From positions 14,870 to 78,869 of the forward strand of contig DJJR01000039.1 of assembly GCA_002434245.1 (NCBI GenBank): 64,000 nt of DNA, given 5' to 3'. The notes under the pieces are model-generated. The model was not told the DNA's origin and ran no database searches. It saw nothing but the letters and a program-made list of their open reading frames with translations. Below, one piece after another: positions 36,832 through 45,343 of the stretch (position 1 is the first letter of the stretch; every line of letters begins with the position of its first letter). The stretch comes from Pelosinus fermentans. GTDB taxonomy: Bacteria > Bacillota > Negativicutes > DSM-13327. The position numbers and the translations under genes are program-made.

Positions 36832-37521
36832 ATGAATAAATCAGTATTAGTGATAGCGGCCCATCCTGATGACGAGGTATTGGGATGCGGAGGAGCTATT
36901 GCTAAACATGTACGAGAGGGGGACATAGTCAATGTAGTAATCTTGGCAGAAGGTCTCACTAGTCGTGAACAAAAGCGAAACCGTGAATTATTAAAGATGG
37001 AACTAAATGAATTAGCGGCAAGCGCAAGAAAGGCAAATGAAATACTGGGAGTATCATCACTTACAATAGGGAGTTTTCCAGATAATCGTATGGACGGCAT
37101 AGAAAGACTTGATGTAATAAAAGAAATTGAAAAATATATAAGCCAATTTATGCCGGATATTATCTATACACATTATGGTGGCGATGTCAATATTGATCAT
37201 AGAGTTATTTATGACGCCGTTGTTACAGCATGTAGACCTGTGCCCCAGTATTGTGTAAAACAACTCTTGTTTTTTGAAACTCCATCAAGTACAGAATGGC
37301 AGATTCCTAATCCATCATCTCATTTTGGACCTAATTGGTTTGTGGATATATCTGGTGTTATAGATTTAAAGAAAGAAGCATTAAGTGCATATGCATCTGA
37401 AATGCGCGATTGGCCACATCCTCGATCTATTCGGGCAATAGAATATTTGGCCTTTTGGAGAGGAGCTTGTATAGGAGTTGAGGCGGCTGAGGCGTTTGTT
37501 TTAGGACGCAATATTACGTAA
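36832..37521 (+). CDS. PIG-L family deacetylase
   Basis: 229 residues from the ATG at 36832 with GAGGAG upstream; the 14 codons before it have no ribosome site. The zinc site is AAHPDDEVLGCGG at the N-terminus plus NIDHRVIYDAV near residue 122. PIG-L/LmbE enzymes remove N-acetyl groups from amino sugars. In this operon the likely substrate is a pseudaminic acid precursor, leaving a free amine for the formyltransferase encoded on the other side of the IS. Confidence 0.9.
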   Translation: MNKSVLVIAAHPDDEVLGCGGAIAKHVREGDIVNVVILAEGLTSREQKRNRELLKMELNELAASARKANEILGVSSLTIGSFPDNRMDGIERLDVIKEIEKYISQFMPDIIYTHYGGDVNIDHRVIYDAVVTACRPVPQYCVKQLLFFETPSSTEWQIPNPSSHFGPNWFVDISGVIDLKKEALSAYASEMRDWPHPRSIRAIEYLAFWRGACIGVEAAEAFVLGRNIT

Positions 37522-37540
37522 GGATTAAGGAGCATTGTTT

Positions 37541-38584
37541 ATGATTCAAGTTGCAAAAATTAAAATTGGTAAAGAGTATTCTCCATTTGTGATAGCCGAA
37601 ATGTCTGGCAACCATAATCAATCACTGGAACGGGCACTTTCAATAGTGGATGCGGCGGCAGATTGCGGTGTTCAGGCGTTTAAGCTCCAGACATATACTG
37701 CAGATACGATGACTATTGATATAGATGATAAAGAATTTTTTATTGATGATGCTAAGAGCTTGTGGAAGGGGAATTCTCTTTACAAATTATATCAGGAAGC
37801 TTATACACCTTGGGAGTGGCATAAGCCAATTTTTGATCGCTGCCGTGAGCGAGGAATAATTGGGTTTAGTACTCCTTTTGATGAAAGTGCTGTTGATTTT
37901 TTAGAGTCTCTGGAAGTACCATGCTATAAAATAGCTTCTTTTGAAATGACAGATTTGCAGTTGATTCGAAAAGTAGCTGCTACCTGCAAGCCCATGATCA
38001 TATCTACGGGAATGGCAACAGTGGCAGAGATTGATGAGACAGTACGGGCAGCTAGACAAGGGGGATGTCAGGATCTTATTTTGCTTACGTGTACTAGTAC
38101 CTATCCCGCCACTCCAAGCAATACCAACTTAATGAAGATTCCTCATATGCGGGAATTATTCTCCTGCCAGGTGGGCTTGTCAGATCATACCATGGGGATT
38201 GGTGCAGCGATTGCAAGTATCGCATTGGGAGCTACTGTTATCGAAAAACATTTTACGCTTTCAAGGGCCGATGGTGGTGTGGATTCCGCTTTTTCGTTAG
38301 AACCTGCCGAAATGGCAGCGTTGGTTACAGAAAGCGAGCGTGCTTATCAGGCACTGGGACAAGTTAGTTATGGTCCGAGTCAAGCAGAACAAGCATCTTT
38401 ACAATATCGAAGATCCTTATATGTAGTAGAAGATATACAGGCAGGAGAATTATTTACTAAGCACAATGTACGAGCCATTCGACCAGGATCAGGTCTGCCA
38501 ACGAAATATTTAGATTTAGTCATTGGTCGAAAAGCAAAAGAAGATGTGCGGCGAGGTACACCTGTGAGTTGGGAAATACTATGA
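37541..38584 (+). CDS. pseI: Pseudaminic acid synthase, PseI
   Basis: 347 residues from the ATG at 37541 (AAGGAG 8 bases upstream; a TTG at 37535 is too close). A NeuB TIM barrel (FVIAEMSGNHNQSLERALSI, then FKLQTYTADTMT, CQVGLSDHTMGIGAAIASIA, ATVIEKHFTLSR) is followed by a C-terminal SAF antifreeze-like domain (YVVEDIQAGELFTKHNVRAI). It condenses the free sugar with phosphoenolpyruvate to give the nine-carbon acid. The FTLSR-adjacent residues and the cluster favour Pse over sialic or legionaminic acid. Confidence 0.93.
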   Translation: MIQVAKIKIGKEYSPFVIAEMSGNHNQSLERALSIVDAAADCGVQAFKLQTYTADTMTIDIDDKEFFIDDAKSLWKGNSLYKLYQEAYTPWEWHKPIFDRCRERGIIGFSTPFDESAVDFLESLEVPCYKIASFEMTDLQLIRKVAATCKPMIISTGMATVAEIDETVRAARQGGCQDLILLTCTSTYPATPSNTNLMKIPHMRELFSCQVGLSDHTMGIGAAIASIALGATVIEKHFTLSRADGGVDSAFSLEPAEMAALVTESERAYQALGQVSYGPSQAEQASLQYRRSLYVVEDIQAGELFTKHNVRAIRPGSGLPTKYLDLVIGRKAKEDVRRGTPVSWEIL

Positions 38585-38606
38585 TACAAGTAGAGGCGTT
38601 TTATTG

Positions 38607-39800
38607 ATGAACGGTAGAATTTTATTATTTAAAGGTACTTCTCAATATGATGTGTTGCGTCATTTTACTGATGATTTAGGAGCAGCTTTCCGCGCATTAG
38701 GACGAGAAGTCTTGATTCTTGATTTAGCATCAAATAAGTATAATGTCCAAGTCGTTCAGGATGCTTTTAGTAAAGAGTGTGATTTTGTATGTGGTTATAA
38801 TTTAAATGGGCATGATCTGGGTCTTGGACATGAAGGGATAAAATTTCTAAGAGATATAGGGATTCCTTATATTGGAATCCTAGTCGATAGTCCATTGTAT
38901 CTTTTTCTTAAATTCCGTGATATCAGCACTATAGGTATGCCGGACAATTTTTTGATTACTTGTATAGATAAAAATCATTTAGAAATTTTGGAGCATTATG
39001 GCAAGGTTGGCCTTAGCACCTTTTTACCTCATGCAGGGTCGTATGCCCAAGGGATTGGTGAATGTAAAGATATGGTCAGCAGAAGCAAAGATGTTTTCTT
39101 TTGCGGTACATATAGTAAGCCAAATATTTCATGGACTCAGCATCCTCTTAGCTCCTTATTGAATGATGTCGCAGAAATGATGTTAGGCGCAGAAAATATT
39201 CAAGTGTACGATGCTTTACAGCAGGTTTTAAGAATGAAGAACTATGTGCTAAGTCCAGAGTTTTTTAGACAAATTTTAGATGTAGTGGTTCATGTTGATA
39301 TTTATGTTAGAAATGTGTGGCGTGCAAGAATGCTCACCGAATTAGCGAATGCAGGGATCAAAGTGAGCCTATATGGTAATGGCTGGGATCAGCTGCCTTG
39401 TACCAAATCTTTTGATGTTCATAAGTCAGTGGATTTTGTTGAGTGTTTACAAATTATGGAAGATGCGAAAATAGTTCTTAATTTTACAAGTTTCTTCTCA
39501 CATGGCTCCCATGAACGGGTGTTTTCTGCCATGCTTAACGGTGCAGTGGCATTAACGGATACAAATGGGTATTGGAAAGAGCAGTTTGTAGAGGATAAAG
39601 AAATTGTTACATATTCCATCATACAACAAAATGAACTACCAGAAAAAATCAATACATTGTTGTCAGATTTACCTCGTCTTGATGCTATCGCTCAGGCTGG
39701 ACAAAAAAAAGCAGAACAATTTCACACATGGGAAGTACGTGCGCAGGAGATTATCAAACTCGTTCAAATGATGGATGGAATCCGGTCAATAAAAGCGTGA
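38607..39800 (+). CDS. Glycosyltransferase-like protein of the glycosylation cluster
   Basis: 397 residues from the ATG at 38607 (an overlapping TTG at 38604 is possible). Two Rossmann-like halves; the C-terminal half has LTELANAGIKVSLYGNGWDQ and then HERVFSAMLNGAVALTD, which is the DUF3880/glycosyl transferase 1_2 pattern. It could add further sugars to flagellin. It is the last gene of the cluster. Confidence 0.85.
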   Translation: MNGRILLFKGTSQYDVLRHFTDDLGAAFRALGREVLILDLASNKYNVQVVQDAFSKECDFVCGYNLNGHDLGLGHEGIKFLRDIGIPYIGILVDSPLYLFLKFRDISTIGMPDNFLITCIDKNHLEILEHYGKVGLSTFLPHAGSYAQGIGECKDMVSRSKDVFFCGTYSKPNISWTQHPLSSLLNDVAEMMLGAENIQVYDALQQVLRMKNYVLSPEFFRQILDVVVHVDIYVRNVWRARMLTELANAGIKVSLYGNGWDQLPCTKSFDVHKSVDFVECLQIMEDAKIVLNFTSFFSHGSHERVFSAMLNGAVALTDTNGYWKEQFVEDKEIVTYSIIQQNELPEKINTLLSDLPRLDAIAQAGQKKAEQFHTWEVRAQEIIKLVQMMDGIRSIKA

Positions 39801-39873
39801 GAGGAGTAGGTTTGATTTATTCACAGATATTGATTTTATACTGTTACTGAAAAGCATTATGTGATCTTTTTTC

Positions 39874-39902
39874 TTGCAATTTACTTCTATTAAGCTTATA
39901 AT
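39874..39902 (+). promoter_or_regulatory. Strong sigma-A promoter for the noncoding RNA
   Basis: TTGCAA, 17 bases, TATAAT. It is the best promoter in the neighbourhood and points at the structured RNA, with a predicted start near 39909. Confidence 0.75.
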
Positions 39903-40140
39903 ATAGGTTAAGAACCTATTGCTTAGGTCTGTGGTTGAAAGTCGAGGCCAGTCGCAGGCGAAACGATCCACATAAGGAGTCCAAAGTGGCTCTGAGCATG
40001 GTGCGGTTTAGGGGTAAGTCCTGCCGAGTTATTAGCTACGTCAGCTAGATTCGAGAGTGGCAGTAGTGAGGAGATTGATTTCTTATTAGCGAACCTTCCA
40101 GCAGGCGGGTGTGGGGGCAAAGACCAGGTCAGCTAAGCAG
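39903..40140 (+). ncRNA. Structured noncoding RNA, probably raiA-type
   Basis: About 230 bases with no open frame, richer in G than the surroundings, and many complementary segments. A 5' hairpin (ATAGGTT/AACCTAT, 39903-39919) is followed by a closing helix GCTTAG (39921) with CTAAGC (40133), extended by CTG/CAG. CTGCC (40021) pairs with GGCAG (40059) around TAGCT/AGCTA. CCAC (39968) pairs with GTGG (39986). The size, G-rich sequence and place between comF-flagellar genes and hpf (the raiA gene at 55717) fit the raiA motif of Firmicutes. That identification is from memory and context; existence of an RNA is better supported. Confidence 0.65.
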
Positions 40141-40180
40141 TGTGGTCCTTTAGAATTCATAAGGTGAGGGGATTTCTTTA

Positions 40181-40474
40181 ATGGCTTTTCAGGACAAAAC
40201 TCTAAAATGTAAGGACTGTGGCGTAGATTTTGTGTTTACAGCAGGAGAGCAGGAGTTTTACGCAGAAAAGGGATTTGAAAATGAGCCTGCACGTTGTCGC
40301 GAGTGCCGCGATGCGAAAAAACGCAGTCGCGAAGGTGGCGAACGTCAAACATCGCAACGAGAAATGCATGAGGTGGTTTGTGCTGGATGTGGTATTACTA
40401 CACAAGTGCCGTTTAAGCCTCGTAACGATAGACCGGTTTATTGCCGGGAATGCTTCACAGCGCAAAGATCATAA
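40181..40474 (+). CDS. Zinc-ribbon protein downstream of the structured RNA
   Basis: 97 residues. Two zinc ribbons: LKCKDCGVDFVFTAGEQEFY with PARCRECRD, and VVCAGCGITTQVPFKPRNDR with PVYCRECF, joined by a basic linker (KKRSREGGERQTSQ). This zf-trcl/CxxC-type protein is widespread in Firmicutes and its function is unknown; nucleic-acid binding is plausible. AAGGTGAGGGG precedes the ATG. It starts only 40 bases after the RNA and may be transcribed with it. Confidence 0.85.
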   Translation: MAFQDKTLKCKDCGVDFVFTAGEQEFYAEKGFENEPARCRECRDAKKRSREGGERQTSQREMHEVVCAGCGITTQVPFKPRNDRPVYCRECFTAQRS

Positions 40475-40483
40475 GTACGCAGC

Positions 40484-40516
40484 ACTCGGATGAGAAATCA
40501 TCCGAGTTTTTTGTTA
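40484..40516 (+). terminator. Intrinsic terminator after the zinc-ribbon gene
   Basis: Stem ACTCGGATGA / TCATCCGAGT with loop GAAA, then TTTTTTG. Most of it recurs at 41096 as part of a direct repeat. Confidence 0.85.
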
Positions 40517-40542
40517 TATAAAGTAAGTAAGAACTGTCATTG
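40488..40542 (+). repeat. 55-bp direct repeat, left copy
   Basis: Runs from GGATGAGAAATCATCC to CTGTCATTG. It differs from the right copy (41096-41150) at about three positions. The pair bounds the toxin-antitoxin patch. Confidence 0.85.
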
Positions 40543-40725
40543 ATAATCGCCAACTCTGAGCCGCCAAGTAGTAGGTATGCCACTAAGTTTTTTTATATCC
40601 TTTCCAATTAAGGAAGTTTCCAATTCTAAAAGTTCGGTAATAATTCGTTTGCAGGTAAATGCATCTAATTTTTCTAAATCTTTTTCAGCTCTTTTGGTAA
40701 TGACTACTTCATGAATCCAAATCTC
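40537..40725 (-). pseudogene. Truncated RelE/ParE-type toxin
   Basis: On the minus strand the frame reads VVITKRAEKDLEKLD, then TELLELETSLIGKDIKKLSG and TTWRLRVGDY, which is the RelE core, and then stops at the edge of the 55-bp repeat, so the last strand with its catalytic residues is missing. There is also no ATG/GTG/TTG between the upstream stop and the conserved region. It follows the antitoxin-like gene in the right order, so it is a broken toxin. Confidence 0.75.
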
Positions 40726-40963
40726 TTATAAAATCGGTCAGTGGTCTGACATTACCAGCTTTAATATCTTTTTTTGCTGCGGCAATAGCTGCTAGTGCAT
40801 TATCAGAAAGTCGTTCGTCATCAAGAGGAACATGATTTAACGCTTGCAGGAAAACTTGATCAGCTTTTTCAATCAAAAATTCCAGGAAGCGTTTAGCAGC
40901 TTCAGTTTCGCCATCAGGTAACGCGTCAATCAGCTTGTATAGATCTTGTTTTGCGGTACTCAT
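40709..40963 (-). CDS. Antitoxin-like protein
   Basis: 84 residues from the ATG at 40963 with AAGGAGGT upstream. Helical: DLYKLIDALPDGETEAAKRF, then LNHVPLDDERLSDNALAAIA and a tail KDIKAGNVRPLTDFIRDL. The acidic middle and the short tail before a RelE-like partner are typical of type II antitoxins. With the toxin broken it has probably lost its job. Confidence 0.7.
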   Translation of the reverse strand: MSTAKQDLYKLIDALPDGETEAAKRFLEFLIEKADQVFLQALNHVPLDDERLSDNALAAIAAAKKDIKAGNVRPLTDFIRDLDS

Positions 40964-41095
40964 TGTTGGTACCTCCTTGCTGAAAAATATTTTACTTATT
41001 GTTACTGTATCATACTCGACCGATAGTAGCAAGGTTAAGGAGAAGAGAGCTGGTGCTTATAGGAGCGCTAGCCTTTTATTTATTAGATTGATTTT

Positions 41096-41150
41096 GGATG
41101 AGAAATCATCCGAGTTTTTTGTTGTATAAAGTAAGTAAAACCTGTCATTG
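41096..41150 (+). repeat. 55-bp direct repeat, right copy
   Basis: Second copy of the unit at 40488-40542. It retains the GGATGAGAAATCATCC hairpin and T-run of the zinc-ribbon terminator but has no gene immediately upstream in that orientation. Confidence 0.85.
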
Positions 41151-41208
41151 TATCTGTAGAATGAAAATGATAAAATAAAATCAAAGATAGGATCGGGAGG
41201 GATAGCAA

Positions 41209-41538
41209 GTGGAAAAGATCTTACAGCAAATATTAGAAGGACAAGCTCAAATCAATAAACGGCTGGATAGCTTTGAAAATCGCTTTGACGTTCTTGAAAG
41301 TCATTTTGATACCCTTGAAAATAGAGTGTTAAATATCGGCGGGCAGCTTGACGAAAATACTCAACTGATAAAAGCGCTTTTACATCGAACGGATGAACTT
41401 GATGCAAAATTTGAGGGGCTGCTGCATACCACTGCTACGAAAGATTCCATTGCATCGTTAAATAGTAAATTTGACTTATTAAATGATCGATTATTCCAAA
41501 CTGAAAATAAAATTAATCTTTTGAGTCTTGCAAAGTAG
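41209..41538 (+). CDS. Small coiled-coil protein
   Basis: 109 residues from a GTG with GGGAGGG upstream. It is made of regular 7-residue steps (RLDSFENRFDVLESHFDTLE) with an Asn/Gly break in the middle. No membrane segment. The layout resembles the coiled-coil protein at 18-524. It lies next to the Rpn remnant. Function unknown. Confidence 0.7.
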   Translation: MEKILQQILEGQAQINKRLDSFENRFDVLESHFDTLENRVLNIGGQLDENTQLIKALLHRTDELDAKFEGLLHTTATKDSIASLNSKFDLLNDRLFQTENKINLLSLAK

Positions 41539-41554
41539 CTGTGAGGTGCTGGAC

Positions 41555-41833
41555 ATGTTAGAGGAAAAAGATGCCAAGATCAAGAAGGCAACGAAAGTTT
41601 TAAACTTGTTAAGTAGCGATCCTGAAACCGTGCGGTTATCGGAACTACGGGAAAAGGCGATTTGGGATGAAGTGTCCCGTTTGCGAGGAGCAAGGGCTGA
41701 GGGAATAGAACAAGGAATAGAACAAGGAAAAATAAAGATTGCCCGTCGCATGTTGGTCAAAGGCAGTTCTATAGAAGATATCGCAGATATTACGGGTCTA
41801 ACTGTCGAAGAAGTTTGTAAGCTGCAAAATTAA
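41555..41833 (+). pseudogene. C-terminal fragment of an Rpn-family nuclease gene
   Basis: 92 residues: EEKDAKIKKATKVLNLLSSD, LSELREKAIWDEVSRLRGA, then the hallmark GIEQGIEQGK and IARRMLVKGSSIEDIADITG. This is the tail of Rpn/PDDEXK recombination-promoting nucleases, which are about 280-300 residues. The N-terminal nuclease domain is absent; the coiled-coil gene sits in its place. The fragment has its own weak ribosome site (GAGGTG) and could still be translated as a tail-only product, a form known for some rpn genes. Confidence 0.7.
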
Positions 41834-41837
41834 GAAT

Positions 41838-41880
41838 TTCTAAAAGGCTGGCTGCTTATGAGAGCGCCAGTCTTTAGATT
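41838..41880 (+). terminator. Hairpin after the Rpn fragment
   Basis: AAAGGCTGGC ... GCGCCAGTCTTT. A related hairpin (GCTGGTGCTTATAGGAGCGC) occurs at 41049-41070. The 41881-42119 stretch before the Wadjet operon is AT-rich; I see no further gene in it. Confidence 0.55.
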
Positions 41881-42119
41881 TATACAAGGTTTTAGAATTT
41901 TCCAGAATTCTTGCAGTGGTTAACAAAAGATAATTTTTTTTATAGCAGGAATTTACTCTTGTACAATCGAAATAAAACGACATGTGTAGCATTATGACTG
42001 AATTACGGTAATAATATAAGTGTATTTCTTATTACGTTGCTGGTAGCTGCCATGGACATTCAGTGAGCAGACTAAGAGCAGAAAAGCCGTATATGGAGAA
42101 TCAAAAAGGATGAAGTGAT

Positions 42120-43154
42120 ATGAGAGTAGTAACAGAGGAGTTAGTGTTGCAGTTTTTACAGAAGTATCCTCGCCGCACGATTTCTCTTGTGGAGATAGAG
42201 AATGTAATTCCAAATGGAATCGAATATCGAGATTTTGCAAGTAGTATGAAGAGGTTGATGGCAGATGGAGTCGTGGTTCCGATTCTTAGTCAGGGGACGA
42301 ATCAAGCCCAGCCGCCATTGCCGATTCGCTATCGCATCCATAAGCAGAAAATGCAGGCTGACTTTTTTGAAAGAATACGAAAACGTCAGCTTTCTTTGCA
42401 TCCTGGCATCAATATAGAACATTATTTTAAAGGCTCAGAAACCCAATGGAATAGGGAGCAGGTATGGCTGGAACAGCTGGATTCTTATCTTAAGACTTTT
42501 GGTCTGCCAAAGATGGAGGCTTCAGTGTGGGAGCGTTCCTATGAGATTATGGGAGATGAGAAATGGATTCGGGATGGTGGCGGTGGTGCTTTTTTGCAGC
42601 AGGTCGGTATATATGACATGCTGCAAATGGTAGAGCTTGCTGAACCGCTCATGTTTGCACTCAATCCCAGGCGTATTCAAGATGCGCAATATTATCATTT
42701 AATTGTGGAAAATAAGACGACCTATGATGCTCTGGCGGACATTTTGCCCGAGACGGATCTTCTTACCCTGATCTATGGTGCGGGCAAAGGTTTTTTGAAT
42801 AGTATCACCCAGTTGGAGAAACAACTGCATCTGGAAGGCGCTTCGCATGCGTTGTATTATTTTGGTGACCTGGATTTTGAAGGCATTACCATATGGCATT
42901 TATTGAACCAACGTCGCCCGGCCTCTTTGGCTCTGCCTTTTTACCAGGCTTTATTGGACAAGGAGTTTCATCAGGGAAAAGAAAATCAGCGTAAGGATCC
43001 TAAAGCTTATGAACAGTTTTTGCAGAATTTTTTAGCTGCGGATCAGGAAAAAATCAAGAATCTTTTTGCCAAACAGGGCTACTATCCCCAGGAAGCCTTA
43101 TCGATACAGGAGTTGCAGCATATCGGGAGGACCGCTCAATGGAAGAGTATTTAA
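42120..43154 (+). CDS. jetD: Wadjet nuclease subunit JetD
   Basis: 344 residues. JetD is the topoisomerase VI-like subunit that cuts closed circular DNA held by the JetABC motor. The N-terminal half carries a winged-helix region (EELVLQFLQKYPRRTISLVE). The Toprim part has the conserved Glu in IVENKTTYD near residue 197, the loop LIYGAGKGFLNS near 218, and the DxD pair in YYFGDLDFEG at about 250-252. It is placed first in the operon and overlaps jetA by 16 bases. Confidence 0.92.
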   Translation: MRVVTEELVLQFLQKYPRRTISLVEIENVIPNGIEYRDFASSMKRLMADGVVVPILSQGTNQAQPPLPIRYRIHKQKMQADFFERIRKRQLSLHPGINIEHYFKGSETQWNREQVWLEQLDSYLKTFGLPKMEASVWERSYEIMGDEKWIRDGGGGAFLQQVGIYDMLQMVELAEPLMFALNPRRIQDAQYYHLIVENKTTYDALADILPETDLLTLIYGAGKGFLNSITQLEKQLHLEGASHALYYFGDLDFEGITIWHLLNQRRPASLALPFYQALLDKEFHQGKENQRKDPKAYEQFLQNFLAADQEKIKNLFAKQGYYPQEALSIQELQHIGRTAQWKSI

Positions 43155-44617
43155 AAGATACGATGAAAGGTTTTGGAGAACGCTTTAGACGGCTGGCTAT
43201 TTTCACGCCTTTATTTTCCCTAAAAGGCAAGCGAAAAAGTGCTGCGCTGCCTTTTGACATTGATTGGTTTAGTTTAGGGTTATTGACGTTGCTCTTTTTC
43301 TTTGAAAGCAAGCTGCATCGGCAAGGGAAAAAAGGCCGCCAGGAACTTGCTGATTATTTATATGAAGCCACCCAGGCCCAGATTGGTGCCCAGCGAAGCC
43401 ACTATGATTTAATCACGGAAACCATTATGGATACCTTTCGGGACCCGATGGGCAAGCGTCATAATGAAGCTTTTTTCAATTGGGAGACGGGTACTCAGGA
43501 GGTTGTTCAATTTTCCTTATTAAAGACGGATGCTTTTGATCAGGAAAATAATCGGCAATATTTTACCTTGGATGAAGCAGGGTTAGAGCTCATCTTTGCG
43601 ACGAAAGAATATTTTAGTGAGTTTCGGATCTCCATTGCCCAGCTCTTGATTCGCAAGCAACTAGAGAAGGGGGAGTTCTCGAGTGCCTTGCATGAAATTC
43701 ATGAAATGCGCATTGCCGTGCAAGCTCTGCGGGACCATATTCAACGTTTGGGATTAGAGGTAACCCGTAATATTATTTCCGATGATACCTATGGGAAATA
43801 TGCGAAGACCATAGAAAACGTATATGAACGGCTGACCCGGGAAGATGAAGAGTTTCGTGAGCTGTATAGTTTTGTTAAGGAAACAACAGCAAAACTTCAA
43901 TTTGAGAGCCAGGAACAAGTCGATGAGGAGGTTCGCCTCCAGATTGCTCAGGTGTCGATTGAATTGGGTGAGGTACACCAGCTGCATCATGGCTTGTTGT
44001 ATAATGTGATGCAGCTGAAGAATAAAGCCCTGGAAGCGGCCAGGCAGGCGCTTTTCTCAGCGGGGATTCAAAGCTTTAACTTTGATCAGGAGATTGTATC
44101 CAGGATTGTGTCTTCGCCCCTGCCGGAGGAAGCGGTAAAGGGATTGGTACACCCCTTTACCCGATTGCATCAGCAGACCAGTTGGTCTTTACTGGCCCTT
44201 TTATTTCCCCAGCGGCTGCAGCGAAACGACCAGGAAGAAGAAACGGCAGCCTATCCTGAGATGGAAGAGGAAGAATATCGCCAGCACACTCTGCAGCAGG
44301 AAGAAAATTTTTGCCGCATTATGGAGGCAGTGATTCAGGTCATGGATGGCAAGGATTCTATGGAATTAAAGGATATGGCAGCAGGTTTGCCAAGGGAGCT
44401 TTTGCAGCATCGTTCTTTCTATGATTTTTGGCTGCTGCTCCATCAGCGGAGTCCTGTTGTCAAGGGTGCAGGGGAAGGCAAACATGTTTTGGATAAAGCG
44501 TTAGCCCTGTTGGGGGATGACATCCTGGAAGTTGGAGAAAAACCGGAATTTTTGCAGATTACAGAGCAGTATACACTACAGAATATGTGCTTTACGAGGC
44601 GGAGGAAAAATGGATGA
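43139..44617 (+). CDS. jetA: Wadjet kleisin-like subunit JetA (MksF/MukF-like)
   Basis: 492 residues, starting inside the end of jetD with CGGGAGG upstream. The N-terminus GFGERFRRLAIFTPLFSLKG and GLLTLLFFFESKLHRQGKKG is the winged-helix region of JetA. Long helices follow (HEMRIAVQALRDHIQRLGLE), then an acidic linker (QEEETAAYPEMEEEEYRQ) that probably spans the SMC heads. It bridges the two JetC ATPase heads. Confidence 0.92.
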   Translation: MEEYLKDTMKGFGERFRRLAIFTPLFSLKGKRKSAALPFDIDWFSLGLLTLLFFFESKLHRQGKKGRQELADYLYEATQAQIGAQRSHYDLITETIMDTFRDPMGKRHNEAFFNWETGTQEVVQFSLLKTDAFDQENNRQYFTLDEAGLELIFATKEYFSEFRISIAQLLIRKQLEKGEFSSALHEIHEMRIAVQALRDHIQRLGLEVTRNIISDDTYGKYAKTIENVYERLTREDEEFRELYSFVKETTAKLQFESQEQVDEEVRLQIAQVSIELGEVHQLHHGLLYNVMQLKNKALEAARQALFSAGIQSFNFDQEIVSRIVSSPLPEEAVKGLVHPFTRLHQQTSWSLLALLFPQRLQRNDQEEETAAYPEMEEEEYRQHTLQQEENFCRIMEAVIQVMDGKDSMELKDMAAGLPRELLQHRSFYDFWLLLHQRSPVVKGAGEGKHVLDKALALLGDDILEVGEKPEFLQITEQYTLQNMCFTRRRKNG

Positions 44618-45342
44618 ATTATGAACAGCAGGATATTGTAAAGGCTTTTCAACTCTATACTCGTCTGGCAGCCCAAGGATTTATTGCTGAGGAAGATGTG
44701 GAATATTATCTCATGCACGAGGATGTGCAGAGCTTATTAGAACAGTTTGTTCACTATGTAGATGCTATATTGGTTCATGCAGGAGATGTCTTGTATTTGG
44801 TGCCGACGGCTGGGCTGTCCCCTTTTCATATCAAAAATGAGCAAGTTCGGCGAGAAATTGGTGCCAATGCGGTAAATGCGGATGTATATATGATGTATTT
44901 TTGCATCTTGGTGTTTATTGGTGAATTTTATAACAGCTATCAATCTGCAGGTACCCAACGGGACTTTCTTACGATGAATGAATGGCTGGATTTAGTGAAT
45001 ATTCGCATGGAAACCTTAGGGCAGCATTCACCAGAGGAGCTGCAGCAATGTGCTCAGGAGCTGCAATATAATTGGCCAGGAATTTTGGAGAAATGGAATG
45101 CTCTTAATGATTTAAAAGAATCAGCAGCGAATCAGAAGGGGAATACCGTCAGCCGCCTCAGTTTTCTGCATAAGGTATTACAGTTTATGTTCAAGGAAAA
45201 TATCGTGATTGAGATTGGCTCTGGGGAATATGCCCTGACAGAAAAGACGCAGACCATTGTCCAGCGGTATTTTATGGAACTGGATTACAATCGAGGGATT
45301 TTGCAGTTTATGTATCAGTATGATGAGAGGAGGGAGGAATAG
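44614..45342 (+). CDS. jetB: Wadjet subunit JetB (MksE/MukE-like)
   Basis: 242 residues from the ATG at 44614, which overlaps the jetA stop (ATGA) and has GGAGG 8 bases upstream. The frame opens earlier at a GTG (44587) without a good site. Winged-helix protein: IVKAFQLYTRLAAQGFIAEE near the start and IVIEIGSGEYALTEKTQTIV near the end. It binds the kleisin JetA. Coupled to both neighbours. Confidence 0.9.
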   Translation: MNYEQQDIVKAFQLYTRLAAQGFIAEEDVEYYLMHEDVQSLLEQFVHYVDAILVHAGDVLYLVPTAGLSPFHIKNEQVRREIGANAVNADVYMMYFCILVFIGEFYNSYQSAGTQRDFLTMNEWLDLVNIRMETLGQHSPEELQQCAQELQYNWPGILEKWNALNDLKESAANQKGNTVSRLSFLHKVLQFMFKENIVIEIGSGEYALTEKTQTIVQRYFMELDYNRGILQFMYQYDERREE

Positions 45343-45343
45343 T

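Noticed and set aside
39903..40140. RNase P RNA, tmRNA, 6S RNA or SRP RNA
   Set aside because: The RNase P core GAGGAAAGTCC, a tmRNA tag frame with tRNA ends, and the SRP GGAA tetraloop region are absent.
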